Source: Shewanella benthica (GTDB lineage Bacteria > Pseudomonadota > Gammaproteobacteria > Enterobacterales > Shewanellaceae). Taken from it: a stretch of 64,000 bases of DNA. Shown here one piece after another: positions 49,219 through 58,818 of the stretch; position 1 is the first letter of the stretch; each line of letters starts with the position of its first letter. Both the position numbers and the translations under genes were made by a program. The stretch is taken from positions 1-64,000 of the forward strand of contig JAKVHY010000011.1 in NCBI GenBank assembly GCA_023284085.1. Reading direction: 5' to 3'. The notes under the pieces were generated by a model that was given only the letters and a program-made list of their open reading frames with translations, searched no databases and was not told the DNA's origin.

Positions 49219-50679
49219 ATGTCACAAGAATCAAAGCTACAGGCAGTATCCGGTACCAAGAGTACCAGCATCGAGAATAACGCCGTTTCCGATGAATACA
49301 TGAGTAAGAGGCAGCTGAAAAAAGGGGTCGCGGGCTGGATAGTGCTCGCCAGTCTGGGGGTCTCTTATGTTATTTCAGGCGATTTTGCCGGCTGGAATTT
49401 CGGCTTAGCCTTAGGCGGTTTCGGTGGCATGTTTATCGCGACCTTAGTGATGGGCTTGATGTACATCTGTCTGGTGTTGAGTCTGGCTGAGATGTCTTCT
49501 TCTCTGCCCACGGCAGGAGGTGGCTACAGCTTTGCCCGCCGGGCCATGGGTCCCTGGGGGGGCTTCTTGACCGGTACCGCGATTTTGCTGGAATATGCTA
49601 TCGCCCCGGCCGCTATCGCTGTGTTTATCGGCAGTTATGTTAATGAACTCATAGGTATCGACGGCCCCATTGTCTATGCCGCCTTCTATCTGACTTTTGT
49701 CGGGCTGCATCTGTGGGGAGCGACTCAAGCATTACGGATCATGATGGGAATAACCTTACTTGCGGTGATCGCGATAGGGGTCTTTGCCTTCTCCATGGTG
49801 CCTCATTTTTCCGTGGACAACTTATTCGATATCGCGGCTAACCCAGATGTTGCCGGTTCCAGCCGTTTCCTACCCGAAGGCTACATGGGGATCTGGGCGG
49901 CGTTGCCATTTGCTATGTGGTTGTTTCTTGCGGTAGAAGGTGTGCCATTAGCGGCCGAGGAGGCCACGAATCCGGCGAAAGACATGCCAAGAGGTATCAT
50001 AGCCTCTATGCTGGTGTTAATCGTATTTGCTGCCGTGGTGCTATTACTGGTACCTGGCGGGGCAGGTGCTGAGGCGATGAAGGCACATGGTGCGCCTCTG
50101 GTTGGTGCCCTCCAGTCAGTCTATGGCTTAGATTCTTTCGCGGCAAAGTTTGTCAATATCGTCGGTTTGTTTGGCCTGATAGCCAGTTTTTTCTCTATCA
50201 TCTACGCATACTCCCGTCAGGTGTTTGCACTCTCCCGCGCCGGCTATATTCCTCGTTTCCTGTCACTGTCGGGCGAGCGTAAAGTCCCGGTGTGGGCCTT
50301 GATTGTTCCCGGCATCTTGGGCTTCCTCTTGTCCTTATCCGGTGAGGGGGACTTGATGATCACTATGGCGGTATTTGGCGCCACTATCTCCTATGCCATG
50401 ATGAGCCTGTCTCATATCATACTTCGTAAGAAAGAACCCAATCTCGAACGTCCCTACAGGACTCCCGGTGGCATCATTACCTCAGGGATTGCGCTGGTGC
50501 TCTCTCTCGTCGCCCTGGCATCGACCTTTATTGTCAGCCTGCAAGCCGCAGCTTGGTCGGCACTCTTCTATTTGATCATGGTGACCTACTTTGTGCTCTA
50601 TAGCCGACATAGATTGGTGGCTTCGGCTCCCGAGGAAGAGTTTGACATCATCTCATCTGCTGAATCCGAGCTTAATTAA
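49219..50679 (+). CDS. eat: Ethanolamine-type amino acid permease (APC superfamily)
   Basis: A 486-residue permease with about 12 membrane segments. The start ATG 49219 has AGGGAAG upstream. The N-terminal GVSYVISGDFAGWNFGLALG and MSSSLPTAGGGYSFARRAMG match the ethanolamine permease group (Eat/EutP-like) of the APC superfamily. Substrate assignment also rests on the following genes, which fit use of an amino alcohol. It is the first of five co-directional genes. Confidence 0.82.
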   Translation: MSQESKLQAVSGTKSTSIENNAVSDEYMSKRQLKKGVAGWIVLASLGVSYVISGDFAGWNFGLALGGFGGMFIATLVMGLMYICLVLSLAEMSSSLPTAGGGYSFARRAMGPWGGFLTGTAILLEYAIAPAAIAVFIGSYVNELIGIDGPIVYAAFYLTFVGLHLWGATQALRIMMGITLLAVIAIGVFAFSMVPHFSVDNLFDIAANPDVAGSSRFLPEGYMGIWAALPFAMWLFLAVEGVPLAAEEATNPAKDMPRGIIASMLVLIVFAAVVLLLVPGGAGAEAMKAHGAPLVGALQSVYGLDSFAAKFVNIVGLFGLIASFFSIIYAYSRQVFALSRAGYIPRFLSLSGERKVPVWALIVPGILGFLLSLSGEGDLMITMAVFGATISYAMMSLSHIILRKKEPNLERPYRTPGGIITSGIALVLSLVALASTFIVSLQAAAWSALFYLIMVTYFVLYSRHRLVASAPEEEFDIISSAESELN

Positions 50680-50818
50680 ATCTACAGCTAGAGTGACTGC
50701 AGCTCTTTGTTCTTATACTAATATTTAGTTATCAGCTAGGCGATAAAGTCAGTCATTAAGGAGTGAGTCAGTGTGATTGGCTCATTAGCCTGTGGGCCTG
50801 CTAATAATAAAAGGAAGC

Positions 50819-52204
50819 ATGACTATGCAAACAAGAATGCAAGCGAGAGATGTAAAGAGTGTGGCCGATGCGATGGCTATTATCGAAGAGCGAGGCTTGA
50901 GTCATGTCAAAGTTGGTGTGTTTGATAATGATGGTGTGATGCGCGGCAAATATATGTCCAAGTCTAAGTTTTTCGCTTCATTAGAGAAGGGCTTCGCTTT
51001 TTGTGATGTGGTGCTTGGCTGGGACATGAAAGATCAACTCTATGACAATGCCAAATACACAGGTTGGCACACCGGCTACCCGGATGCAGCGGTGAGGATT
51101 TTGCCCCATACCTGTCGCGATGTGGTCGATGAGCAAGGTATGTTGCTGTTTATTGCCGAATTTGCCCAAGAGGCCGAAGTCGTCTGCCCTCGTGGCACCC
51201 TGAGGCGGGTGATTGAGAAAGCAGACAAAATGGGTTTTAAGGCGTTCGGAGCGCTCGAGTATGAGTTCTTTCTCTTCAATGAAACGCCGCATTCAATTCG
51301 TGAGAAACACTACCGTAATTTAGAAACCGTGACGCCGGATTGGTTTGGTTATTCGATGATCCGTAATTCGGTGCATTCGGACTTATATGAGGCCATTCTC
51401 TCCATGGGTGAAACCATGGACTTCCCCATAGAAGGGATACATTCCGAGACGGGTCCCGGCGTTATCGAGGCCGCCATCGCAGTGGACGGCGTCGAGGCGG
51501 CGGCCGATAAAGGCGCGCTATTTAAGACTTTTATGAAGGTGTTGGCTCAGAAACGCGGCTTGATGGCCACTTTTATGGCGAAATGGTCAGGTGATTATCC
51601 CGGTCAGAGTGGTCACATTCACCTCTCACTGCAGCATCAAAATGGTCAGTCGGCATTTTACGACCCCAGTCAGCCCCACAATATGAGTGACAATCAGCGT
51701 CATTTCCTCGCCGGACAACAGCAGCTGATGCCAGAATTTCTGTGCATGATAGCCCCTACCATCAACAGCTATTCCCGTATGGTACCCGGTTTTTGGGCGC
51801 CTACCGACGCAACCTGGGGGGTGGAGAACCGCACCACGGCATTAAGAGTGATCCCTGGCAGCGCCAAGTCCCAGCGAATCGAATATCGATTGGGCGCCGC
51901 AGACGCTAATCCTTATCTCGCCTTAGCCGCCGCGCTGGCCAGCGGTTTATACGGCATAGAGCATCAACTGGAACCCCAGGCTCAGGTCAAAGGAAACGCC
52001 TATGAACAGGAGCATGATGCGTCCTTGGCGCTGCCCGCTACTCTCTGGGATGCCGCCCAGCGATTCAAGCAATCCAAGGCGGCGAAAGCGTGTTTCGGCG
52101 AGCAGTTTGTCGAGCACTTTGCCATCAGCCGAGAATGGGAAGAGCGAGAGTTCAGGAAGCATGTCAGCGACTGGGAGATGGAGAGGTATTTCGAGATCAT
52201 CTAG
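50819..52204 (+). CDS. Glutamine synthetase-like gamma-glutamyl-amine ligase
   Basis: A glutamine synthetase family enzyme of 461 residues, not the housekeeping GlnA. Catalytic segments are GALEYEFFLFNE, IEGIHSETGPGVIEAAI, SGHIHLSL and RVIPGSAKSQRIEYRLGAADANPYLALAAA without the full run. The relatives PuuA, IpuC and GlnA4 add glutamate to an amine using ATP. With the ethanolamine permease and an alcohol dehydrogenase nearby, the likely product is gamma-glutamyl-ethanolamide or a similar amide. ATG 50819 has AAGGAAG nine bases upstream. Confidence 0.83.
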   Translation: MTMQTRMQARDVKSVADAMAIIEERGLSHVKVGVFDNDGVMRGKYMSKSKFFASLEKGFAFCDVVLGWDMKDQLYDNAKYTGWHTGYPDAAVRILPHTCRDVVDEQGMLLFIAEFAQEAEVVCPRGTLRRVIEKADKMGFKAFGALEYEFFLFNETPHSIREKHYRNLETVTPDWFGYSMIRNSVHSDLYEAILSMGETMDFPIEGIHSETGPGVIEAAIAVDGVEAAADKGALFKTFMKVLAQKRGLMATFMAKWSGDYPGQSGHIHLSLQHQNGQSAFYDPSQPHNMSDNQRHFLAGQQQLMPEFLCMIAPTINSYSRMVPGFWAPTDATWGVENRTTALRVIPGSAKSQRIEYRLGAADANPYLALAAALASGLYGIEHQLEPQAQVKGNAYEQEHDASLALPATLWDAAQRFKQSKAAKACFGEQFVEHFAISREWEEREFRKHVSDWEMERYFEII

Positions 52205-52252
52205 TCGTCTTAAGCATATGTATGTACATTTCTAGTGGGAGCTCAGTGCTAA

Positions 52253-53695
52253 ATGAATATGTCGCCGCAAGTGAAAATATCAGATGAAACCAGCAAGGTC
52301 AGTATTCAGCAGACCATCTCGCCTATCGATGCCAGTGTCTATGTGACTCGACACTTGGCCGAAAAGGAGCAAGTGTCTGCCTGTGTGAAGCGGGCCCATC
52401 AGGCTTTTAAAGACATAGATACAGGCTGGAAACTGACCTCGCTGGAGAGACGAAAATCCGTGTGTCAGTCGGCTATGGATATCTTAGTGAGCCATAAAGA
52501 GGAGATAGCTCAAGAGTTGAGTTGGATGATGGGGCGTCCGGTCCGCTATGGCGCCGGCGAGCTCGCCGGCGTCGCCGAGCGTAGCGAGTACATGATAGGC
52601 GCATGTGAGCAAGCTTTGGCGGATATCGAATGTGAAGGCAAGCCTGGGTTCACTCGCTATATAAAGCGAGAAGCATTAGGTGTTGTGCTGGTGATTGCGC
52701 CCTGGAATTACCCTTATCTCACCGCCATCAACGCCATCATCCCTGCGCTTCTGGCGGGTAATTGTGTGATCCTCAAGCATTCGGCTCAGACCCCATTGTG
52801 CGCCGAGCGCCTATTTCAGGCGTTTGAACAAGCCGGGCTCCCCGAAGGCGTGTTTCAGTATCTGCATATGAGTCATGAAAATACTGCAAATCTTATCGCA
52901 AATACCAGAATCAATTATGTGGCCTTTACCGGCTCCGTATTTGGTGGAGAGATGGTGGAGAAAGCCGCTCTGGGGCGTTTTATTGGCGTGGGGCTCGAGC
53001 TTGGGGGGAAAGATCCTGCCTATGTGCGCCAAGACGCCGATATCGACAAGGCGGCCGAGACCTTAGTCGATGGCGCCTTCTTCAATTCGGGTCAGTCATG
53101 CTGCGGCATCGAACGTATCTATGTGCATCACAGTGTTTATGACGATTTTGTCTCTAAAGCTGTGACGTTAACCAAGCAATACCAGTTGGGACGCGCCGAT
53201 GATAAGAGTGTGACGTTAGGGCCTTTGGTGAGGCGCGAGGCCGCCGACTTTGTGCGCGGGCAAATACAGGAGGCTTTGGCTCAAGGCGCCGTCGCTCATA
53301 TTGATGAAGCTTCATTTGCAATGAGCCAAGCGGGGACGGCTTACCTGGCACCGCAAATATTAACCCATGTGGATCATCAAATGCGGGTGATGACAGAGGA
53401 GTCCTTCGGCCCGGTAGTTGGGATCATGAGCGTCTCTGGCGATGATGAAGCCCTGGAGCTGATGAACGACAGTGATTTTGGCTTAACGGCGAGCATTTTT
53501 ACCCAGGACATTGAAAAGGGAATTGAACTCGGTGAGCGCGTAGAGACGGGCACCTTGTTCTTAAATCGCTGTGATTACTTAGATCCGGCGTTGGCCTGGA
53601 CTGGCGTGAAGCAGTCGGGCCGAGGTTGCACCCTATCACAGCTTGGTTTTGAACAATTTACCCGACCTAAGTCGTTTCATATCAAACACCCTTAG
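52253..53695 (+). CDS. NAD(P)-dependent aldehyde dehydrogenase
   Basis: A 480-residue aldehyde dehydrogenase with GLELGGKDP (general base Glu249), NSGQSCCG (nucleophile Cys283) and the cofactor segments APWNYPYL and FTGSVFGGEMV. Its place after the ligase suggests it oxidises a gamma-glutamylated aminoaldehyde to the acid, as PuuC does. It starts 48 bases after the ligase stop. Confidence 0.9.
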   Translation: MNMSPQVKISDETSKVSIQQTISPIDASVYVTRHLAEKEQVSACVKRAHQAFKDIDTGWKLTSLERRKSVCQSAMDILVSHKEEIAQELSWMMGRPVRYGAGELAGVAERSEYMIGACEQALADIECEGKPGFTRYIKREALGVVLVIAPWNYPYLTAINAIIPALLAGNCVILKHSAQTPLCAERLFQAFEQAGLPEGVFQYLHMSHENTANLIANTRINYVAFTGSVFGGEMVEKAALGRFIGVGLELGGKDPAYVRQDADIDKAAETLVDGAFFNSGQSCCGIERIYVHHSVYDDFVSKAVTLTKQYQLGRADDKSVTLGPLVRREAADFVRGQIQEALAQGAVAHIDEASFAMSQAGTAYLAPQILTHVDHQMRVMTEESFGPVVGIMSVSGDDEALELMNDSDFGLTASIFTQDIEKGIELGERVETGTLFLNRCDYLDPALAWTGVKQSGRGCTLSQLGFEQFTRPKSFHIKHP

Positions 53696-53766
53696 CGTAG
53701 CTCTTTCGAACCTGTGTCGCTCTGTTGAACATATGTGTTTATACAAAATGAATAAGGAAGCCATTG

Positions 53767-54939
53767 ATGTTATTAGAAGCTAATTGGAATTACCCCACTG
53801 ATATCACGGTGGGCGAGGGCTGTATCAAACAGATAGCCACTTGCTGCCTCGATCTTAAGATGACCCAGGTGTTACTGGTGACAGATCCGGGATTAGCCAA
53901 GTTGCCGATGGTGCAAGAAATACTCGACATTTGTGTCGGTGCGGGTCTGGTTATCGAGGTGTTTTGCGATATTCAGGCTAACCCAACGGGAGACAATATT
54001 CGCCGTGGCATCGACGTGCTTAACACTGGCAAATTTAATGGGGTGGTGGCGCTGGGCGGCGGTTCGAGTTTAGATGCGGCCAAAGCCATCGCCTTGATGG
54101 CAAAGCAAAGCATTACCTTATGGCAGGCTGAAGATCTAGGCGATAACTGGACCCGCATTGATGGCGATTTGATGTTACCTGTGGTGGCTGTGCCCACCAC
54201 CGCAGGCACTGGCTCCGAAGTTGGCCGGGCCTCGGTGATCACCGACACAGACGGTGAGCGCCATATTAAGCGCATTATTTTTCACCCCAATATGATGCCT
54301 GCCAAGGTCTTGCTGGACCCCAGGCTGACCATAGGTTTACCCGCCCATATTACCGCCGCCACAGGGATCGATGCCTTGTCTCATAATCTGGAAGCCTATT
54401 GCGCCCCCTTTTACCACCCTATGGCGGAGGGCATCGCCATCGAGGCAATCAGGTTGATTAAAGACTTCTTACCCAGGGCCGTGGCCAATGGTGAAGACAT
54501 AGAGGCTCGGACGCAGATGTTGGTTGCATCTAGCATGGGAGCCACCAGTTTTCAGCGTGGCCTGGGGGGAATGCATGCCATAGCGCACTCACTCGGCGCC
54601 TTATACAACAAGCATCATGGCTTATTAAACGCGATCTTGATGCCTTATGTATTATTAAGAAATAGAGCCGAGATTGAGACTAGCATCACCAGACTCGCCA
54701 GTTATTTAGACTTAAAGGATCCAAGCTTCGACAGTTTTATTACTTGGGTACTCGAGTTTAGACAAGCGCTGTCTATACCAAATAGCTTGGGCGACATCGG
54801 CATTAATCTGGATGATTTTGTGCTCGTGGGGGAGATGGCGGCAAAGGATGCGGCGGCAGGAGGAAACCCCATTCCCTTAACCCCTGTGCAATACTCTATT
54901 TTATTCAGTGATGCGGTTAAAGGTCAGCTCTGCCGTTAA
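53767..54939 (+). CDS. Iron-containing alcohol dehydrogenase
   Basis: A group III alcohol dehydrogenase, 390 residues from ATG 53767 (AAGGAAG at 53754-53760). Nucleotide-binding GGGSSLDAAKAIA, VPTTAGTGSEVG and the iron-binding His residues in DALSHNLEAYCAPFYHP, GGMHAIAHSLGA and NKHHGLL are all present. In a putrescine route the second step is an amine oxidase (PuuB); here an alcohol dehydrogenase takes its place, which argues for an amino alcohol substrate. Confidence 0.92.
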   Translation: MLLEANWNYPTDITVGEGCIKQIATCCLDLKMTQVLLVTDPGLAKLPMVQEILDICVGAGLVIEVFCDIQANPTGDNIRRGIDVLNTGKFNGVVALGGGSSLDAAKAIALMAKQSITLWQAEDLGDNWTRIDGDLMLPVVAVPTTAGTGSEVGRASVITDTDGERHIKRIIFHPNMMPAKVLLDPRLTIGLPAHITAATGIDALSHNLEAYCAPFYHPMAEGIAIEAIRLIKDFLPRAVANGEDIEARTQMLVASSMGATSFQRGLGGMHAIAHSLGALYNKHHGLLNAILMPYVLLRNRAEIETSITRLASYLDLKDPSFDSFITWVLEFRQALSIPNSLGDIGINLDDFVLVGEMAAKDAAAGGNPIPLTPVQYSILFSDAVKGQLCR

Positions 54940-54969
54940 AGGTCAGCTCTGCTCATAAAGAGGCGTAAT

Positions 54970-55668
54970 ATGATAATTGGAATTTTGCAATGTGATGATG
55001 TGACGGCACAATTACAGGTGCACCATGGCAATTATCCGCAGATGTTTACTCAGTTGTTTGAGGCGCTAGAGGAAGACATTCAATTTAAGGTATATCGTGT
55101 GATTGAAGGACAATATCCTCAGTCTCTCCATGAATGCGATGCCTATATCACCACCGGCAGTCGTTTCGGGGTCAATGATGACCAGGCTTGGATTGCAAAA
55201 CTGGAACGCTTTGTTATCGAATTATATCAATCTAAGAAAAAATTGGTCGGCATCTGTTTCGGTCATCAGATGATAGCTAAGGCCTTAGGCGGTGTGGTGG
55301 AAAAGTCATCGAAAGGTTGGGGAGTCGGCGTCAGCACCATAAAGGTGCAGCGACAACAGCAATGGATGGATCGCAGTCAAAATGAAATATCTCTAGTGGT
55401 GAGTCATCAAGACCAAGTGATGCAGTTGCCGACTGACTCACAGGTCTTAGCATCGAGTGAGTTTTGTCCCTTCTACATGATACAGATTAATGAGCACTTC
55501 TTAGGAATACAGGGTCATCCGGAATTCAGTAAGCGTTATTCATATGATCTTATGCAGGCTCGGCGGGGCAGAATACCCCATGAGCGCATCGAAGCCGGCA
55601 TTGAGTCTCTGGACTTGAGGGTCGACGATAAATTAGTGACCCGCTGGTTGATCAACTTCCTAAAATAA
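54970..55668 (+). CDS. Class I glutamine amidotransferase-type hydrolase
   Basis: A 232-residue stand-alone class I amidotransferase with GICFGHQ (nucleophile Cys96) and GHPEFS (His183, Glu185). Such enzymes in related clusters (IpuF, or by analogy PuuD) cleave the gamma-glutamyl bond at the end of the pathway, releasing glutamate and the product acid. It lacks a synthetase partner, which fits a hydrolase role. It begins 30 bases after the alcohol dehydrogenase gene. Confidence 0.83.
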   Translation: MIIGILQCDDVTAQLQVHHGNYPQMFTQLFEALEEDIQFKVYRVIEGQYPQSLHECDAYITTGSRFGVNDDQAWIAKLERFVIELYQSKKKLVGICFGHQMIAKALGGVVEKSSKGWGVGVSTIKVQRQQQWMDRSQNEISLVVSHQDQVMQLPTDSQVLASSEFCPFYMIQINEHFLGIQGHPEFSKRYSYDLMQARRGRIPHERIEAGIESLDLRVDDKLVTRWLINFLK

Positions 55669-55852
55669 TCCTTATCGAGACGGTTTGCGTGATTTTTGGC
55701 CGTAAAATCTATGTTTAGCTATTTAATTTCCCCCTTAAGCGCCGACAAGTGAATATCACATAGGTTATAATGTTCAATTTGCATGTCGTCTTGCTGAACT
55801 TATCCAGGTTCTTCGAGGCGTGATTTTAGCTTTTTTTGATTTGTGGTAAGAG

Positions 55853-56572
55853 ATGACAGATATACAGAAAACCTCCGATGAGCTCACCATACTCTCACTA
55901 GATACCTGCACCGAATCTTGTTCGGCGTCTTTGGTGAGCAAAGGCAAGACATATCATGAATTGGCGATAGTGCCTCGTGAACACAGCCAGCGTATCTTGC
56001 CTATGATAGACAGTGTCTTATCTCAAGCCAATATCAAGATTGCCGATGTGGACCTTATTGCCTATGGGCGTGGGCCGGGCAGCTTCACCGGGATCCGTAT
56101 CTGTACCAGCATGACCCAAGGTCTGGCCTTAGGACAAGATATCCCGGTTATCGGTTTATCTAGCCTACAGACCATGGCGCAAACCGTATATGACGATCAA
56201 GGTGGCGAGCAGATCGTCGCTGCCATCGACGCCAGAATGGGTGAGGTCTATTGGTGCCAGTTCGTGGTTAAAGAGGGTATCGCGGAGCCTGTTAGCTCTG
56301 AGGTGGTGATCGCGCCGGATTTAGTGACCCTAGCGCCAGATACCCAAGGCGCTATCTTGGCAACAGGTACAGGCTTCGATACCTATCCGCAGCTACTCGA
56401 ATTATCGGATGAATTAGTGCCTGCGAATAACATCAAGTTTCCCGATGCTAAATCGATGTTAGCCCTGGCAAAACAGGGTTATACTCGAGGACTATCGACC
56501 TCAGTCGATGAACTGGCACCCGTGTATGTACGGGATACGGTAACCTGGAAAAAATTACCGGGACGTGAGTAG
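55853..56572 (+). CDS. tsaB: tRNA threonylcarbamoyladenosine biosynthesis protein TsaB
   Basis: TsaB is the non-catalytic partner that holds TsaD and TsaE in the t6A37 tRNA modification complex. The 239-residue protein has ILSLDTCTESCSASLV, EHSQRILPMIDSVL, YGRGPGSFTGIRI and AIDARMGEVYW. The ATG at 55853 follows AAGAG. Monocistronic or with the small gene that follows after 84 bases. Confidence 0.93.
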   Translation: MTDIQKTSDELTILSLDTCTESCSASLVSKGKTYHELAIVPREHSQRILPMIDSVLSQANIKIADVDLIAYGRGPGSFTGIRICTSMTQGLALGQDIPVIGLSSLQTMAQTVYDDQGGEQIVAAIDARMGEVYWCQFVVKEGIAEPVSSEVVIAPDLVTLAPDTQGAILATGTGFDTYPQLLELSDELVPANNIKFPDAKSMLALAKQGYTRGLSTSVDELAPVYVRDTVTWKKLPGRE

Positions 56573-56577
56573 GGCTT

Positions 56578-56587
56578 ATACCGGTAT
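56578..56587. repeat. Short palindrome ATACCGGTAT
   Basis: A spacer-less relative of the ATACC-N4-GGTAT motif, just after tsaB. Confidence 0.3.
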
Positions 56588-56656
56588 TTAAGGTAAGCTT
56601 AATCTGTTAAAGCCATTGACTGAAATATTTGAGGCCTTAGGAAAGGAGTCGATATA

Positions 56657-57040
56657 ATGCAGATACAAACCAACCATTTTAACGTGCTTAAGTCCGGGTC
56701 ATCGAGTATTTCGCCGGCATCCATAGATGCCATAACGCTGAACACCAGTGAGCGAGTTGAGAGCTCATCTCGAGTCGAGCAGCTTGATAAGGTTCATGCC
56801 TCACCTCAGAAAGAGGAGAGTAGGGAGCGTGCTGCAGAGGACTCATCGAATGAGCTTCTCCTTGCTAAAGATGTTCAGTCTCCTACACCCGAACCCTTGG
56901 CGTTTCGTCTAGATGCCAAGCTCGAATATGAGCAGCAGACTCAAGCCAGTGACGGCGCTGTTGCCCAATACCTGACCAATCAACATGCGGCCGAAAGAGA
57001 AGCCATTCAACAGATGGTTGGAATCGATACCTATGCTTAA
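56657..57040 (+). CDS. Hypothetical protein, 127 residues
   Basis: A polar, Ser/Glu-rich protein with low-complexity middle and a helical C-terminal ~35 residues (AKLEYEQQTQASDGAVAQYL). No family or signal peptide is recognised. AGGAAAGGAG lies upstream of ATG 56657. Its stop overlaps the next gene's start by eight bases, so translation is probably coupled. Function is unknown. Confidence 0.6.
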   Translation: MQIQTNHFNVLKSGSSSISPASIDAITLNTSERVESSSRVEQLDKVHASPQKEESRERAAEDSSNELLLAKDVQSPTPEPLAFRLDAKLEYEQQTQASDGAVAQYLTNQHAAEREAIQQMVGIDTYA

Positions 57041-57749
57041 TCAGTCAGGCACACTCGAAACTCAGATAAACCTGCCTGTGACTGGCGCCCCCAGCCGGGG
57101 ACGTTTCTTAGTCGAACTCTTAATCGCTTTGCTTATTACACGCTTACCTTTTATCAGTGTCCCCTTTAAATGGCTCGAAAGTTATTTTCATGAGCTTTCA
57201 CACGGCTTGGCCACCTTATTGACCGGTGGTGCTGTGAGCCATATTCAGCTTTTTCCCAATGGTGCCGGCTTGTGTTTCAGCCAAGGCGGTTGGCCTGTGG
57301 TTATCGGCTTTAGCGGTTATTTCGGTGCCGCTCTTTGGGGGTATTTAATCTTTATTCTTGCGACTTGGCCCAAGGGCATAAGAGTGAGCTTCGCCCTATT
57401 GGGCGGCGCGGTTGTATTGACGACCTTGTTGTGGGGGAGGGATCTGCTGACTATCTCCATCTTAGCCAGTCTTGCCGTGCTCTTCCTGCTGCCGCTTAAA
57501 TTAAATAAAAACCGCTTCATGGGCAGTGGCTTAAGGATCATGGCATTGATGATCATGTTAAATGCCTTGGCCAGTCCCACCGTCTTGCTCGGCCTCAATG
57601 GCAAAGGTGATGCTGCCATGTTGGCGGGTGCCACTTGGATACCAGCCTGGATCTGGGTGTTTATCTGGCTGGGCTTCAGCGCCTTGATGATTTTCCTTTG
57701 CTGGCAACGTGTCGACAGAGCTGCATCTAATACCAGTTCCATTAAGTAA
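57033..57749 (+). CDS. M50-like membrane metalloprotease family protein
   Basis: A 238-residue membrane protein with the zinc motif HELSH (53-57) near a membrane segment, and five to six further hydrophobic stretches. It resembles the small M50B peptidase-like proteins annotated in many bacteria. The start ATG 57033 overlaps the previous gene by eight bases; an earlier in-frame start at 56985 would lie within it. Later Asp ligands cannot be assigned with confidence, so activity is unproven. Confidence 0.75.
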   Translation: MLNQSGTLETQINLPVTGAPSRGRFLVELLIALLITRLPFISVPFKWLESYFHELSHGLATLLTGGAVSHIQLFPNGAGLCFSQGGWPVVIGFSGYFGAALWGYLIFILATWPKGIRVSFALLGGAVVLTTLLWGRDLLTISILASLAVLFLLPLKLNKNRFMGSGLRIMALMIMLNALASPTVLLGLNGKGDAAMLAGATWIPAWIWVFIWLGFSALMIFLCWQRVDRAASNTSSIK

Positions 57750-57907
57750 GTGCTCATTCGATTGAGTCCATTCATTATCTTTTTGTTACATTTCTCCTCC
57801 ATTTTCAGCCAGTAAGCCTGCCTATGGTTGGCTAAACCCACTTGGTTTTTGAGTTCGCTGCTGCTAGGTTAGTCGAGTAAGGTTTATGATTAACTTAGGA
57901 AAAAATA

Positions 57908-58738
57908 ATGAGAAATAACATGTTTGTGGCTGGCATGCTCGTCAGTGCCACGCTGAGTTTCAACGCCTTGGCCCATTCTGATGGTCATGGGGCGAGCAGT
58001 TTACAGCAAGCGGTGAATAGCGATTTTAGACAAGATAAAAATGCCAGCCGAGATGACTTTCGTCACCCATTAGAGACGTTAGTGTTCTTTGACATCAATC
58101 CAAGCGATAAGGTGATCGAACTTTGGCCCGGTGGCGGCTGGTATGCTGAGATCTTAGCGCCATATTTGGCTATCGATGGCCAATATATTGCTGGTAACTT
58201 CGATACTGATCCTATTGATGAGAAGAAGCGTGCAGGTTATAAAGCCAAGTCCGGTAAGAAGTTTGAAACTTGGCTACAAGATAATCGTCAACAGCTAGGT
58301 AAAGCGACGACTGTGACGTTCGATCCGCCGACACATTATGCTCTGGGTGATGACGCCAGTGTCGATGTCGTACTGACATTTAGAAACTTACATAACTGGG
58401 CGATGAAAGAACAGCTAGAGCCAGTATTCGAATCGGCTTATAAAGTGCTAAAATCCGGTGGCACCTTTGGCATAGTCGAGCACAGAGCCAAGGCGGGAAT
58501 GGACGCTAAAACGGGTTATATGGATGAGGCGAAAGTGATCGCGTTAGCCGAGAAAGCGGGCTTCACCTTAGTCGCTAAATCTGAGATCAATGCCAACGAT
58601 AAAGACACCAAAGATTACCCTAAAGGTGTATGGACCTTGCCGCCCAGGTTAGCCTTAGATGATCTTGATAAAGAAAAGTATTTGGCCATAGGTGAGAGCG
58701 ATCGCATGACATTAAAATTTATTAAAAACAGTCAATAA
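57908..58738 (+). CDS. Exported class I methyltransferase-like protein
   Basis: A signal peptide (MRNNMFVAGMLVSATLSFNALA) precedes a Rossmann methyltransferase-like domain: VIELWPGGGWYAEIL is the motif I equivalent, and ASVDVVLTFRNLHNW and YKVLKSGGTFGIVEHR fit motifs IV-VI. The protein would act outside the cytoplasm, where S-adenosylmethionine is not supplied, so it may be a binding or scaffold protein that has lost methyltransferase use. 276 residues, with His-rich start of the mature part (HSDGHG). Function is unknown. Confidence 0.75.
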   Translation: MRNNMFVAGMLVSATLSFNALAHSDGHGASSLQQAVNSDFRQDKNASRDDFRHPLETLVFFDINPSDKVIELWPGGGWYAEILAPYLAIDGQYIAGNFDTDPIDEKKRAGYKAKSGKKFETWLQDNRQQLGKATTVTFDPPTHYALGDDASVDVVLTFRNLHNWAMKEQLEPVFESAYKVLKSGGTFGIVEHRAKAGMDAKTGYMDEAKVIALAEKAGFTLVAKSEINANDKDTKDYPKGVWTLPPRLALDDLDKEKYLAIGESDRMTLKFIKNSQ

Positions 58739-58771
58739 ATAACTGACATCTTAGGTTAAGTATGGCACTGT

Positions 58772-58797
58772 TGCGCCCCTGAAAATGGGGCGTTTTA
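58772..58797 (+). terminator. Intrinsic terminator after the exported methyltransferase-like gene
   Basis: CGCCCC (58774-58779) / GGGGCG (58787-58792) with a seven-base loop is followed by TTTT. Confidence 0.75.
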
Positions 58798-58818
58798 ACA
58801 AGATCACCATGAGGTCCT

